Shown one piece after another: positions 1 to 7,618 of a stretch of DNA of 37,556 nt (positions within the stretch are counted from its first letter, which is position 1; the number at the start of each line of letters is the position of its first letter). The translations under genes and the position numbers were made by a program. The stretch is from a virus. The stretch covers positions 1 to 37,556 of the IMG/VR virus record IMGVR_UViG_3300037296_000103. One strand, 5' to 3'. The notes beneath the pieces are model-generated. The model made no database searches. It was not told the DNA's origin and saw nothing but the letters and a program-made list of their open reading frames with translations.

Positions 1-45
1 TTATATACGTATATAAGGCGCATATGGTGCATACACCTTTGCGCA
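1..45. other. Left hairpin telomere (telL arm)
   Basis: Bases 1-16 form a perfect palindrome (ttatatac/gtatataa) centred between bases 8 and 9. From base 9 onward the sequence equals the reverse complement of the right end for 37 nt (9-45 against 37507-37471) and then diverges. This is the geometry of a protelomerase target resolved into two hairpins with the same core but different flanks. Bases 1-8 are most simply read-through around the hairpin tip, so the real left end is base 9. The neighbouring protelomerase gene supports the call. Confidence 0.85.
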
Positions 46-46
46 C

Positions 47-160
47 ATATACACCATGACGCATGTTTGTACTCTGCTTAAAGGTGTATGCATCATGATA
101 AATGCGTTGCAGTGTATGAATACAGGTTGTATAATTGCCGCTATGCTTAACGGTGTATGC
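47..160. promoter_or_regulatory. GGTGTATGC-type repeats around the protelomerase promoter
   Basis: The nonamer GCATACACC lies inside the telomere arm (29-37). Related copies follow at 47-55 (ATATACACC), 83-91 and 152-160 (both GGTGTATGC), with a weaker AGTGTATGA at 112-120. The last two full copies sit in a longer repeat, CTTAA(A/C)GGTGTATGC, at 77-91 and 146-160; the second lies just before the protelomerase ribosome-binding site. Similar words occur near the right end (GCATACACC 37428-37436, ATATACACC 37452-37460). Because the word is shared with the telomere arm, I infer these are protelomerase binding sites and that the enzyme may repress its own gene. Confidence 0.6.
107..135 (+). promoter_or_regulatory. 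Promoter of the protelomerase gene
   Basis: A perfect -10 box TATAAT (130-135) is separated by exactly 17 nt from a fair -35 box TTGCAG (107-112). Transcription would start near 142, giving a short leader that contains the GGTGTATGC copy at 152-160. The weaker repeat at 112-120 overlaps the -35/spacer junction, so a protein binding these repeats would block the promoter. Confidence 0.65.
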
Positions 161-177
161 CAAAGGAGGCTCGAACG

Positions 178-1740
178 ATGGGCAGGAAGGTTGATCTAGA
201 GGACGTAACTCGCACATTGCTGGAAGGCGTGCGCGCTATCGATGGCGACGCGGAACTGAGCCGAGGCGACAAAACTAAGCGGCTGGCGCGGCTCGCCGAT
301 CGCATTAAAAACGGTCTGTACGAGGATCGCCGCCGGAAGGACGAGGACAAGCTCGCGCCGGCCAGCTACCGCCGTTATCTGACCATCATCCGCAACGCGG
401 TCACCGCACAGAACTGGCGGCATCACGCGCTCGAGGAGTCCGTCGGGCGCATCGCCCGCAAGCATCCTCAGTGGGCCGAGGCGCTGCAGGCGATGCTCGA
501 TCACGCCGACATCAAGGATCTGCGATTCGCGCACCGCGACCTATTGGTCGAGGTTCGCCGGGCGCGCGACGACGACGCCTACGAGGCTATCCGCACGCTC
601 AAGCTCGACCACGAGATCATGCGGCATCTGACCCTTCCCGCCGCCACGAAAGCCGAGCTCGCGTCCGAGGCGGTCGAGCGCCTCGAGGTCCAGGCGACGA
701 ACTCGGTCGAGATAAATTTTCATTGGCTGATGGCCACGATCAACGACCTGCTGTCGGCGCAGCAACTGCGCGGCGACGGCACCGTCTCGCCCTACTTCTC
801 GCATCTGACCCTCGGCATCGCCCTGGCGACCGGCCGGCGCGAAATCGAGGTGCTCAAGCTGGGCCGGTTCAAGAAGGCGGGCGAGTTCGAGCTCGAGTTC
901 GCCGGCCAGGCCAAGCGCCGCGAGGGCGTCGATTACTCTGACAGCTATCGGATCTATACCCTCGTTTCCGCTGACCTGGTGCTCGCTTCGATCAAGGCGC
1001 TGCGGGATCTGCCCGAGGTCCAGGAGCTGCAGGGAATGGATAACGTCGCGGTGAACAATCGGGTGCATAGCAACCTGAACCAACTGACAAAGCGCGTATT
1101 CAACGACCCGCGACGCGTGTTCAAAGACAGCCGCAAGATATGGGCGCGTGCCGTTTTCGAGCTGCACTATGCGCGCGATCCGAAGTGGAAAAAGGTCAAC
1201 GAAACCGTGTTCTGGCAGGCGATGCTCGGCCACGAGGACATGAGCACGCAGGAAAGCTACAAGGCCTTTAAGCTCGACTACACCAAGCCGGCCGAGCCGG
1301 TGGCCGAGGTGTCGGGCAAGTGGGCGAGCCGCCTCGAGGCGCTGCAGTCACTCGACGGGAACGAGCGGATAAAGGCGAGCTCGTCGCTGCACAAAATCCA
1401 CCAGTGGGTTAAAGCTACCGTCAAAGCCGCGCCGGAGGCGCGGATCTCGCAAAAAGCGATACAGACCAACGTCGGCAGCTACCGGCCCAACATCAAGGAA
1501 TATCTAGAGATCGCGGCCGAGGCGTTGGCCACTCCGAACCGTGGCATCGCCGAGGTCGCGGCGCCGGTACCGAAAGAGGTGGCCAAGGCGAAACCGCATC
1601 TGACCGTTCACCAGCTCGAGGATGGTCAGTGGCAGGCCGTGGCCCGCGTCAACGGCGTGGAGGTGGCCACGGTCGTCGACGGCGATCGCATGGGCGCGAT
1701 GCACAAGGCCTACGAGGAGGCTATCGGGTCAGCGTCTTGA
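178..1740 (+). CDS. tel: Protelomerase (hairpin telomere resolvase)
   Basis: The 520-residue protein should cut the palindromic replicated telomere on both strands and rejoin the strands as closed hairpins, converting circular or concatemeric DNA to a linear plasmid. It shows the tyrosine-recombinase-like catalytic set of TelN/TelK: an ATGRRE motif (R220/R221), a lysine on a beta-hairpin (GQAK, K246), basic residues in the SRKIWAR segment (K320, R324), and H352 (LGHED) nine residues before the nucleophile Y361 (QESYKAF). The H-to-Y spacing of nine matches TelK. It is shorter than N15 TelN (631 aa). The start at 178 is preferred over the in-frame ATG at 157 because an AAAGGAGG site (162-169) lies 8 nt upstream. 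The C-terminal 150 residues or so are probably a DNA-binding extension. Residue assignments are by motif and were not aligned. Confidence 0.92.
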   Translation: MGRKVDLEDVTRTLLEGVRAIDGDAELSRGDKTKRLARLADRIKNGLYEDRRRKDEDKLAPASYRRYLTIIRNAVTAQNWRHHALEESVGRIARKHPQWAEALQAMLDHADIKDLRFAHRDLLVEVRRARDDDAYEAIRTLKLDHEIMRHLTLPAATKAELASEAVERLEVQATNSVEINFHWLMATINDLLSAQQLRGDGTVSPYFSHLTLGIALATGRREIEVLKLGRFKKAGEFELEFAGQAKRREGVDYSDSYRIYTLVSADLVLASIKALRDLPEVQELQGMDNVAVNNRVHSNLNQLTKRVFNDPRRVFKDSRKIWARAVFELHYARDPKWKKVNETVFWQAMLGHEDMSTQESYKAFKLDYTKPAEPVAEVSGKWASRLEALQSLDGNERIKASSSLHKIHQWVKATVKAAPEARISQKAIQTNVGSYRPNIKEYLEIAAEALATPNRGIAEVAAPVPKEVAKAKPHLTVHQLEDGQWQAVARVNGVEVATVVDGDRMGAMHKAYEEAIGSAS

Positions 1741-1975
1741 CGCTGGCGAGGTGAACAGATGCCGGGGCTTGCCCCGGCATTTCTTTTTGAGCGGCAACGG
1801 AATAGGCGGCCTCGTGCAACTGCTCGACCTGCTGCAGCTTCTCGCGCAGCACGGCCAGGCCTTCGGCTAGCTCTTCCTGGGTGAGCTGGTGAGCGCTGAG
1901 CCCGAGCATTTGGCTGATCGCCAAGGCACTGCGGATCCCCGCGCTTGTGTTGTCCATCATGTTGAGAATTGGCAC
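1721..1975 (-). CDS. Small helical protein downstream of repA, unknown function
   Basis: This 84-residue reading frame starts with GTG at 1975, chosen because GGAG lies 8 nt upstream; in-frame ATGs also occur at 1960 and 1957. It lies 57 nt beyond the end of repA on the same strand and is probably cotranscribed with it. The middle (TQEELAEGLAVLREKLQQVE) is predicted to be amphipathic helix. I do not recognise a family. Its last codons overlap the 3' end of the tel gene by 20 bp and run through the tel terminator, so its C-terminus is encoded by hairpin sequence. A role in replication control is possible only by position. Confidence 0.5.
   Translation of the reverse strand: MPILNMMDNTSAGIRSALAISQMLGLSAHQLTQEELAEGLAVLREKLQQVEQLHEAAYSVAAQKEMPGQAPASVHLASVKTLTR
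1759..1788 (+). terminator. Terminator after the protelomerase gene
   Basis: A perfect 10-bp stem (ATGCCGGGGC / GCCCCGGCAT, effective loop about CTTG) is followed by a T-rich tract (tttcttttt). It lies 19 nt after the tel stop codon and inside the 3' part of the opposing small gene. Confidence 0.85.
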
Positions 1976-2032
1976 GTTTCCTACTCCTTGGCTCGCTAAT
2001 GTCAAATGGCCGTGCTGGTTATGCGTACAGTA

Positions 2033-5000
2033 TCACAGCCCGGTTTTTTGCATCAGCCGCGCCACGTACTCCAGTTCAAACCCGATGCGCCGTTCGTCGG
2101 CTCCTGGTCTGACCCAGCCCTCGAGAATGTCCCGTCGAAACGCCCCCACAACCTGCGCCAACGGGATACCGAGGGGCTTTGAACAGCGAACAGCGACCGC
2201 GTAGATTTTTTCCGCCAGGCTCAAGGGATACTTTTCTTCGGAGTCTTTAACCTCTCCCTGCAAAGTGTCCCTGTCGCGCTCGAGGGCGCCCTGCTGGGCT
2301 GGGGCTTCGCCTGCAGGCTGCTCGAGGGTTTTCGGCTCGTAAGGGGCCGCCGTCTCGTGCGTGGCCAGTGAGTGAACGCCAATGGCTGCACGCTGCTCGA
2401 CGTAAGCCATGATGACCTGCCAGGTATCGGCATCGATCTCGAAAACATTGCGACCGTTCGTCTTGCGCTTATGCACGCTGACGCCGAGGCGCTCGATGAT
2501 TGATTTGACGACCGTCGTCGCGCAGGCCTTGGCCGTCAGTGAGGGCAACAGGCGCCCCAGCTTGAGGGCGTTGTAAAGATCGAGGCTCGCTTGATCCGCG
2601 CGGATCTCCGCGAGGATCTGGCGGCACTGGTCGACGGTGAAGGATCCCTCGCCCGTGAAGCGGTCCAGGCCGAGCGTTTCGAAGGTCTTGACCAGGAACG
2701 CGCGGGCCGCCGACTTGTAGCGGTGCTGAGTCAGTACGACGCGCGCTTTGCGTTGCGCCTGGTCGTAGGCCTGGGCTTGCTCCTCGCTCGACTGCAGCAG
2801 CTCCATAGCGACGACGCGGCTGATGCCTCGGTCGTCATAGAACGCGACGTCGTCCGGGGTCGGCTCGTCGACGCCGAGTTGATTGGCCATGTGGTAGCGG
2901 TCGACCTGGGCGCTCTCGCGCTCGCTGCGCACCTCCTGGCGATTCAGGCGTGCGAAAGTCTCGTCGTCCGGGGTCTCGACGCTGTTGATCAGATCCATGC
3001 GCTTTTCGAACACCAGGACGGCGCCGAGCTCGCGGTTTGCACGCGATTCCTTGGTGCGCTCCGGGTCGTCCAGGTTGGCGCGATGCACCTGGTAGCCGTC
3101 GCTGATCAGCATCAGCAGGAAGTTATTCGCGAAATCGTTCCGCGCGCGGTTCTCGCTGGTGGTGCTGGCCAGATAGGTGATGTCGAAGGCGGTTTTCTTG
3201 CGAACGAAGCGGACCTCGCCCTCGCCCTCCTCGAAGCCGAACGTCTGTTCGTCAGCCTGCAGCATCCCGCGATAAAGGGCCTCGCTGTCGGTCTGGCGCT
3301 GCGCTGACGCGTGGCCGAGGCCGACCAGGTAGTGACGGGCTGTCCGATCGCGGCGAAGCATCTGGATCGCATCGGAGGGGCTGACGGTCTGGCCGCTGAA
3401 TAGGCCGACGTGGTGGTCGAAGTGCGCGGATCCGCCGAAGGTCATCGACACGCCGGAGCTGATGGCCGGCGAGTAGATCAGCACGTCATATTTCACGGCC
3501 TCGCCGTCGGGGTCGCGCAGGAATGCGGCGACCTCTGGCTCGCCTTTGTTGCCCTGGTGGACGACCAGCATCCGAACGGGCTTGATCTCGCCCGCCTCCT
3601 GGCGCTCCTCGATCACGGCCGCGAGCTTTTTGCAGCTCTCGACCGAGTCGTTCGCCATCAGGACGCGTTTGCCGGCCGAGATCCAGTCGAGGGCAACCTG
3701 CCAGACGGTTTCGTCGTCAGAGTGGTCGACGCGGATGTGCTCGGCGCTGCCGGTCACTTCGATGATGGTGATTTTCTCGCCAGGGCGAGCGAGCTCGCAG
3801 AACTCGACGACGTTGTCGTTCGCGTCGGCGTCGCACAGCAGCACGCGCTTCGCGTCGCGCACGGCGTCGATCAGGGCATCGTAAACGCGGACGCGACCCT
3901 CGACCGGGCCGGAGGCGACGTGGCTGATGACCTGGCCGGCCTCGTCGATGCAAAGGGTGTCCACGGTGGTGAACCAGGAACGCTCGTCGGCGTTGTAGAA
4001 CTTGGGGGCGGTGATCGAGTTGACGCAGCAGGCGAGGTGCGAGACGTCGCGCATCCACGCGGCCATAACTTGCTTGTAGTGGTGGACCAGGCCGTCGGTT
4101 TTATAGCTGCCGTCGCGGTTGCGCGCGGCCTTGCCCTGGTTGTCAGTGACCCGATTCAAACGCGCCGCCGCGTCGTCGAGCAGCGAGACGCGGTGCGCAA
4201 CATAGGCGCCCTTCGCCGCGTCGCGGATCAGTGGTGCGATGACCTTCTCGGTTTTGCCGCTGCCCATGGGCGCGCGCAGGATGATGCAGCCCTCGATCGA
4301 CTCGATCAGGTGAACCAGGTGCGCGGGAATCTCGACGTTGCCATGCGCCTGGCGCACGCCCTCGATGCGTAGGTGCTGAATGTGCCCCTTCGCCAGGGTG
4401 GCCGGCGAGAACGAACGCAGCTCGGCGGCTTGGGTGATCTTTTGCTTTGCGAGCCACTGGCAGAACGACCGCAGCTTAGGCCGGTCGACCTTCGGGCCTT
4501 CCGGGATATGTTCCATCACCAGTTTGAGAACGGCCTCGCCCGAATACTTGATCGGAACCAGCAACATGCCCGCGTTGATCGCCTGGCGCGCGGCCTTCTC
4601 GGCGGTTACGCCGGAGAACTGGAGGCGCTGCAGGGTGTAGGCGAACCAGTCTTTGTAAGGCTTGAACACGGTAGAGCGGGCGCGCAGGGCCTTGGCCATG
4701 GCCTTCAAACCGAAAGCGAGGTGGTAGTCGTTCCAGTCGGTCGGGCCTTTCTTGTCGGCCTTGAACTTGGCGATCGCCTCGGCGCCGAGGGTGTCGAAAT
4801 TAGGCACCAGGGCCGGCGAGTTGCAGTCGCGCGCGAGCTCGAGGGCGGCCAGCATCCCGGCGTTACCTGCGACCGGCTTCCATTGGTCATTATCGACCGC
4901 GTTGCGGATCTGCAGGTTCGGGCATCGCTTGGCGTAGGCGGCGACGACCTTTTTCAGGTTGTCGACGTTGAACGTCACGATTACCGCGACGTTATTTCCG

Positions 5001-5887
5001 GCCTCGTGCTCGGCAAGCCAGACGCTTGCGCCGGTGGCGAAACCTTCGGCGGCATAGACCAGCTCGGCCGACTCGAGGTCGCCGATGATGCAGTGCGCGC
5101 CGTCCATTTTCACGCCGGTGCCCTGGCGCTTCTTGTCAGCGTAGAGGCGTTGCAGGCCGAGGAACAGGCCGTCGATGTTGTACAGGGGAACCGCTGTAAA
5201 ATAACCGTGACCGTCACGCATACGCTTCATTTGAAAGCGTGACACAACCGCGCTGATGCCTTTGGCGACCAGGTAGGGGGCCGATCCGTCCTCGTCGCTG
5301 ATCAGCTCGACGAAGCCGTCGCGGATCTTGCCGCCGGCTTCGTATTGGTAGGCATGGCGTCCGCCGCAGTGCCAGGTCGACTCGTAGGCCAGGCGCTCGC
5401 CCTGGACCATGGCCTCGGCCTTGCGGGCCTTCTCCTCGGCGGCCTTGCGTGCCGCCTCGCGCGTGGCGCGCTCGGCTTCCTGCTTTTTCAGCCACTCGTC
5501 ATGCTTCTTGCTGGTAGTCGTGCCGCCCTGCTCGCGGAAAAGTTCGAGCAGCGCCGCGAAGCCTGACCAGCTCGATTTGCCGACGGCAGGATTGTTGTTC
5601 GTGAAGTTGACGAAGGGATACTCGAACTCGTCGGCCCGCTTGATCGAGGCCCACGCCATGACCTTGCCCCGGTGGGCCTTGTCAGTGACCGAGGCCGCGC
5701 CTTTGGGGCGAGTCTTTTGGCCATCCCAAGTGATGTCGCGTTGCAGCGCCGACCATTTAATGCCGACGTCTGCCGCAGCGGCGGCGATGTCGTGCTCGAA
5801 ATAATCGACCAGGGCATAAGGGTCAGAGCGAAACCGTTCCTCATAGAAACGGGCGAGCGCGCTTGTGTTGTCATTCCTATTGTGCAT
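2033..5887 (-). CDS. repA: RepA: multidomain primase-helicase replication protein
   Basis: The 1284-residue protein is close in size to N15 RepA (1324 aa), the single replication protein of that linear plasmid-prophage. A Toprim-like primase region shows AEGFATG (E281), VDNDQW (D332, D334) and TDWND (W385). A helicase follows with Walker A APMGSGKT (539-546, K545) and a DEAG box (D648/E649), then a region with SSGVSM and a QMLRRDRTAR helicase motif, resembling origin-binding-protein helicases. The C-terminal 300 residues are charged and may bind DNA. The start is ATG 5887 because AAAGGAA lies just upstream; an upstream TTG at 5920 has no such support. In N15 the origin lies inside repA; I cannot locate it here. 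The ribosome-binding region is embedded in an 8-bp-phased repeat array. Confidence 0.88.
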   Translation of the reverse strand: MHNRNDNTSALARFYEERFRSDPYALVDYFEHDIAAAAADVGIKWSALQRDITWDGQKTRPKGAASVTDKAHRGKVMAWASIKRADEFEYPFVNFTNNNPAVGKSSWSGFAALLELFREQGGTTTSKKHDEWLKKQEAERATREAARKAAEEKARKAEAMVQGERLAYESTWHCGGRHAYQYEAGGKIRDGFVELISDEDGSAPYLVAKGISAVVSRFQMKRMRDGHGYFTAVPLYNIDGLFLGLQRLYADKKRQGTGVKMDGAHCIIGDLESAELVYAAEGFATGASVWLAEHEAGNNVAVIVTFNVDNLKKVVAAYAKRCPNLQIRNAVDNDQWKPVAGNAGMLAALELARDCNSPALVPNFDTLGAEAIAKFKADKKGPTDWNDYHLAFGLKAMAKALRARSTVFKPYKDWFAYTLQRLQFSGVTAEKAARQAINAGMLLVPIKYSGEAVLKLVMEHIPEGPKVDRPKLRSFCQWLAKQKITQAAELRSFSPATLAKGHIQHLRIEGVRQAHGNVEIPAHLVHLIESIEGCIILRAPMGSGKTEKVIAPLIRDAAKGAYVAHRVSLLDDAAARLNRVTDNQGKAARNRDGSYKTDGLVHHYKQVMAAWMRDVSHLACCVNSITAPKFYNADERSWFTTVDTLCIDEAGQVISHVASGPVEGRVRVYDALIDAVRDAKRVLLCDADANDNVVEFCELARPGEKITIIEVTGSAEHIRVDHSDDETVWQVALDWISAGKRVLMANDSVESCKKLAAVIEERQEAGEIKPVRMLVVHQGNKGEPEVAAFLRDPDGEAVKYDVLIYSPAISSGVSMTFGGSAHFDHHVGLFSGQTVSPSDAIQMLRRDRTARHYLVGLGHASAQRQTDSEALYRGMLQADEQTFGFEEGEGEVRFVRKKTAFDITYLASTTSENRARNDFANNFLLMLISDGYQVHRANLDDPERTKESRANRELGAVLVFEKRMDLINSVETPDDETFARLNRQEVRSERESAQVDRYHMANQLGVDEPTPDDVAFYDDRGISRVVAMELLQSSEEQAQAYDQAQRKARVVLTQHRYKSAARAFLVKTFETLGLDRFTGEGSFTVDQCRQILAEIRADQASLDLYNALKLGRLLPSLTAKACATTVVKSIIERLGVSVHKRKTNGRNVFEIDADTWQVIMAYVEQRAAIGVHSLATHETAAPYEPKTLEQPAGEAPAQQGALERDRDTLQGEVKDSEEKYPLSLAEKIYAVAVRCSKPLGIPLAQVVGAFRRDILEGWVRPGADERRIGFELEYVARLMQKTGL

Positions 5888-5890
5888 TTT

Positions 5891-5930
5891 GTTCCTTTGC
5901 GCAAAAACGCAAAAGCACAAAAGAACATTC
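5891..5930. promoter_or_regulatory. 8-bp-phased repeat array before repA
   Basis: Five consecutive octamers occupy this stretch: GTTC-CTTT, GCGC-AAAA, ACGC-AAAA, GCAC-AAAA and GAAC-ATTC. Four of the five boxes fit GNNC and most spacers are A/T runs. The array covers the repA ribosome-binding site and the bases before it. Matching arrays lie at 9826-9897, 12125-12204 and 37127-37174. A protein bound here would hinder repA transcription or translation. The best candidate is the ribbon-helix-helix ParB encoded at 36138-36434; this is inference. Confidence 0.6.
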
Positions 5931-5939
5931 GTTAGACAC

Positions 5940-6112
5940 TCGACCGCGTGGTGCTACACTTGAACTTCAACATTCGCTGTTGGCTACAACTGAATAACCT
6001 GCCCGCAAAACAGATTATTCGCCAAAGGTTGAGCTCTACTGTTGCACCCTTTCGGGGTCGGCAGTCATTCGAATAAGGCCCCGGGGTTACCAGCCCCCGG
6101 GGCTTTTTCTTT
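5940..6112 (+). ncRNA. Candidate antisense RNA over the repA leader
   Basis: The segment is noncoding on both strands yet ends in a strong rightward terminator (6078-6112) with no rightward gene before it. The simplest explanation is a short rightward RNA complementary to the leader of the leftward repA message, as in counter-transcript copy-number control. I find no convincing promoter: the best -35-like words (TTGAAC at 5960, TTGGCT at 5980) lack a well-spaced -10. The 5' end given is arbitrary. Confidence 0.3.
6078..6112 (+). terminator. Orphan rightward terminator in the repA leader
   Basis: A perfect 9-bp stem (GCCCCGGGG / CCCCGGGGC, 8-nt loop) is followed by TTTTTCTTT. The opposite strand has no T-run after the hairpin, so it acts rightward, although no rightward gene lies upstream. 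Confidence 0.8.
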
Positions 6113-6160
6113 GGTGCCTTGCAAAGCTATTAACTGCGGGGTGGCCGCAGTCTACGACAT

Positions 6161-6177
6161 TTATTCAGAATCTCGAA
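6161..6177. promoter_or_regulatory. Repressor operator copy between cI-like gene and repA
   Basis: The 17-mer here (TTATTCAGAATCTCGAA) matches the operator-region 17-mer at 6944-6960 (TTATTCGGAATCCCGAA) at 15 of 17 positions. It lies 16 bp beyond the stop codon of the repressor gene and upstream of repA, so repressor bound here could affect leftward transcription into repA. Confidence 0.5.
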
Positions 6178-6193
6178 ACCTTGACATTCCCGT

Positions 6194-6859
6194 TTATCGA
6201 ATAACCCCCTTTTCGATGATCATTCGCATGCCTGTCACGACCCCTACAACCTGGAAATTCCCGTCGATCGAGACCATCGGGAATTGAGGGTTTAGCGGTC
6301 GAAGGTACCGCTGTGCTCCGTCCTGGATCAACCTTTTAAACGTCAGCTCCTCGGCCTTGTGCGTATAGCCGACGACCAGGTCGTTCGCCTCGGCCACGCG
6401 CCGAGGGTTCACGAAGATGGTCGACCCGGCTGGAAACGCCAAGCCGCTGGGTGAATGCATGGTGTCATCGGGCACGATTAGGGCGAACATGCCGGGCGTC
6501 GAATTCTCAGGCGGTAAAACCCACGGGGTATTAGCTGGAAGCCGCGTAATATCGGGGTTTAGCTTCCATTCTGCCGCCATGTGCCACGGTACGACGGGTA
6601 CCCTTTCGGCGGTTTCTGTGGGGTTCCGAACGGCGCCGGGGTTGGTCGCTTCCTCGATCAGCGCCTCGACGGTAGTGCCCAGCGCTTTCGCCACTGCATA
6701 AGCGGCCATCACGTTGGGCAGGCTCATGCCGTTCTCGGTCGTCGATAGCGTGCTCGTATTGATCGCGTTCCCTGCTGCCTCGCATAGCGCCGACTGGCTC
6801 CATCCGCGTGCCTGCCGCCGCGCCTTTATGGCCGGCCCGATGTGCTGAATATCTTTCAT
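6194..6859 (-). CDS. CI-like phage repressor (HTH plus S24-type domain)
   Basis: The 221-residue protein has an N-terminal helix-turn-helix (about 8-60, GWSQSALCEAAG) and a C-terminal LexA/CI-like S24 domain (about 95-215). It should bind the operators at 6888-6960 and keep lytic genes off. The position of the usual catalytic serine (family pattern G/D-D-S-M) is occupied by threonine: PDDTM. The partner lysine is present (TFKRL). No clear Ala-Gly or Cys-Gly cleavage site is visible in the linker. It may therefore not self-cleave with RecA, or do so poorly. The ATG at 6859 has GAGGG upstream. It is divergent from the early operon and points at repA. Confidence 0.82.
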   Translation of the reverse strand: MKDIQHIGPAIKARRQARGWSQSALCEAAGNAINTSTLSTTENGMSLPNVMAAYAVAKALGTTVEALIEEATNPGAVRNPTETAERVPVVPWHMAAEWKLNPDITRLPANTPWVLPPENSTPGMFALIVPDDTMHSPSGLAFPAGSTIFVNPRRVAEANDLVVGYTHKAEELTFKRLIQDGAQRYLRPLNPQFPMVSIDGNFQVVGVVTGMRMIIEKGVIR

Positions 6860-6887
6860 AGGTGGCCCTCTCAGTCCCTTGCATATT

Positions 6888-6960
6888 TTCCGTTCGGAAT
6901 CGATAAGGATTCCACTCGGTATCCTGAATTTTAGTTGATCTTTTTATTCGGAATCCCGAA
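6888..6960. promoter_or_regulatory. Operator region with divergent early and repressor promoters
   Basis: Three dyads are visible: TTCCG-TT-CGGAA (6888-6899), GGATTCC-ACTC-GGTATCC (6907-6924, imperfect) and TTCGG-AATC-CCGAA (6947-6960). They share the words TTCGG/GGATTCC, as expected for one repressor. The third overlaps the -35 of the rightward promoter. The second fills the spacer of a possible leftward promoter (-35 TTCAGG as 6928-6923, -10 TATCGA as 6905-6900, 17-nt spacer). Confidence 0.65.
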
Positions 6961-6974
6961 GATGTCGCTATAAC
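6947..6974 (+). promoter_or_regulatory. Early rightward promoter
   Basis: A -10 box TATAAC (6969-6974) follows a weak -35 TTCGGA (6947-6952) by 16 nt. It would start the operon beginning at 7007 and is overlapped by the dyad at 6947-6960. Confidence 0.45.
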
Positions 6975-7006
6975 GATATCGGACGCTTTTCGGGAGAAAA
7001 AGTGCT

Positions 7007-7618
7007 ATGCAGGGTAGGACGGAACGGGAAATCGTGCTGCGGCACACGAACCAATGGTTCATGCAATCGGAGTGGAACGTCGAGCGGTTCGCGCACGAGC
7101 TGCTAGCCCCCGCCCTGATCGCCGAGGGGCTGATCGAGGTCGCCCTCGAGGAGTCAGACGGTGCCGCTTATCTGAAAGAGCGAAAAGCCTGGGCGACACG
7201 CCTCGGCCGCATCTTCAACGGCACGAGCTCGTTCCCTCTCGAATGGAAGTGGACCTGGATCGGCTGCCTGCCGGCTCGCATCGCTGACGACGTTCGTCGG
7301 GAATGCATCGAGCTCGTCGGCGGCCTTGATATCCGCGTTCCTCGCATCGCCTACCCGGCCCGCCCCTCTTCCGTTCCGTCCGACCTGGCCAAGGTGCTGC
7401 AGGAGTTCGGAACCTTTGTCGCTGCCGCGACCCCGGCTCATGACGGGAGCTATTCGCTCCGCGACGACCCGGAGGCGGTCGACCTGATGCTGCGCGAAGG
7501 CCTTGACGCCGTTCTGAGCATGATCAGCGAGCTCGCGTCGGTCGCCGTTGGTACTGGCCGCGCGCTGCCGGATCTGGCCCGCCTGGAGCGCTTCGCGAAG
7601 GCGGTGGCCCATGGGTAG
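7007..7618 (+). CDS. First early protein, possible YdaT-like regulator
   Basis: This 203-residue protein is the first gene rightward of the operators, the place of Cro/CII-type or YdaS/YdaT-type genes. A central segment (NGTSSFPLEWKWTWIGCLPARIADDVRREC) loosely resembles the FRWL...LPaIl..LP.elr pattern of YdaT-like phage proteins, but I would not assign it on that alone. The C-terminal half is helical. GGGAG lies about 10 nt before the ATG. It overlaps the next gene by 8 bp, so the two are translationally coupled. Function unknown. Confidence 0.7.
   Translation: MQGRTEREIVLRHTNQWFMQSEWNVERFAHELLAPALIAEGLIEVALEESDGAAYLKERKAWATRLGRIFNGTSSFPLEWKWTWIGCLPARIADDVRRECIELVGGLDIRVPRIAYPARPSSVPSDLAKVLQEFGTFVAAATPAHDGSYSLRDDPEAVDLMLREGLDAVLSMISELASVAVGTGRALPDLARLERFAKAVAHG

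Noticed and set aside
157-177. Upstream ATG for the protelomerase
   Set aside because: It would place the AAAGGAGG ribosome-binding site inside the coding sequence; ATG 178 has ideal spacing.
3410-5242. Long plus-strand frames inside repA
   Set aside because: They are complements of RepA codons, with no motifs; RepA itself has well-spaced primase and helicase motifs.
6181-6209. A perfect TTGACA as a -35 box
   Set aside because: No -10 sequence lies at 16-18 nt and it points into the repressor gene from within its 3' flank.
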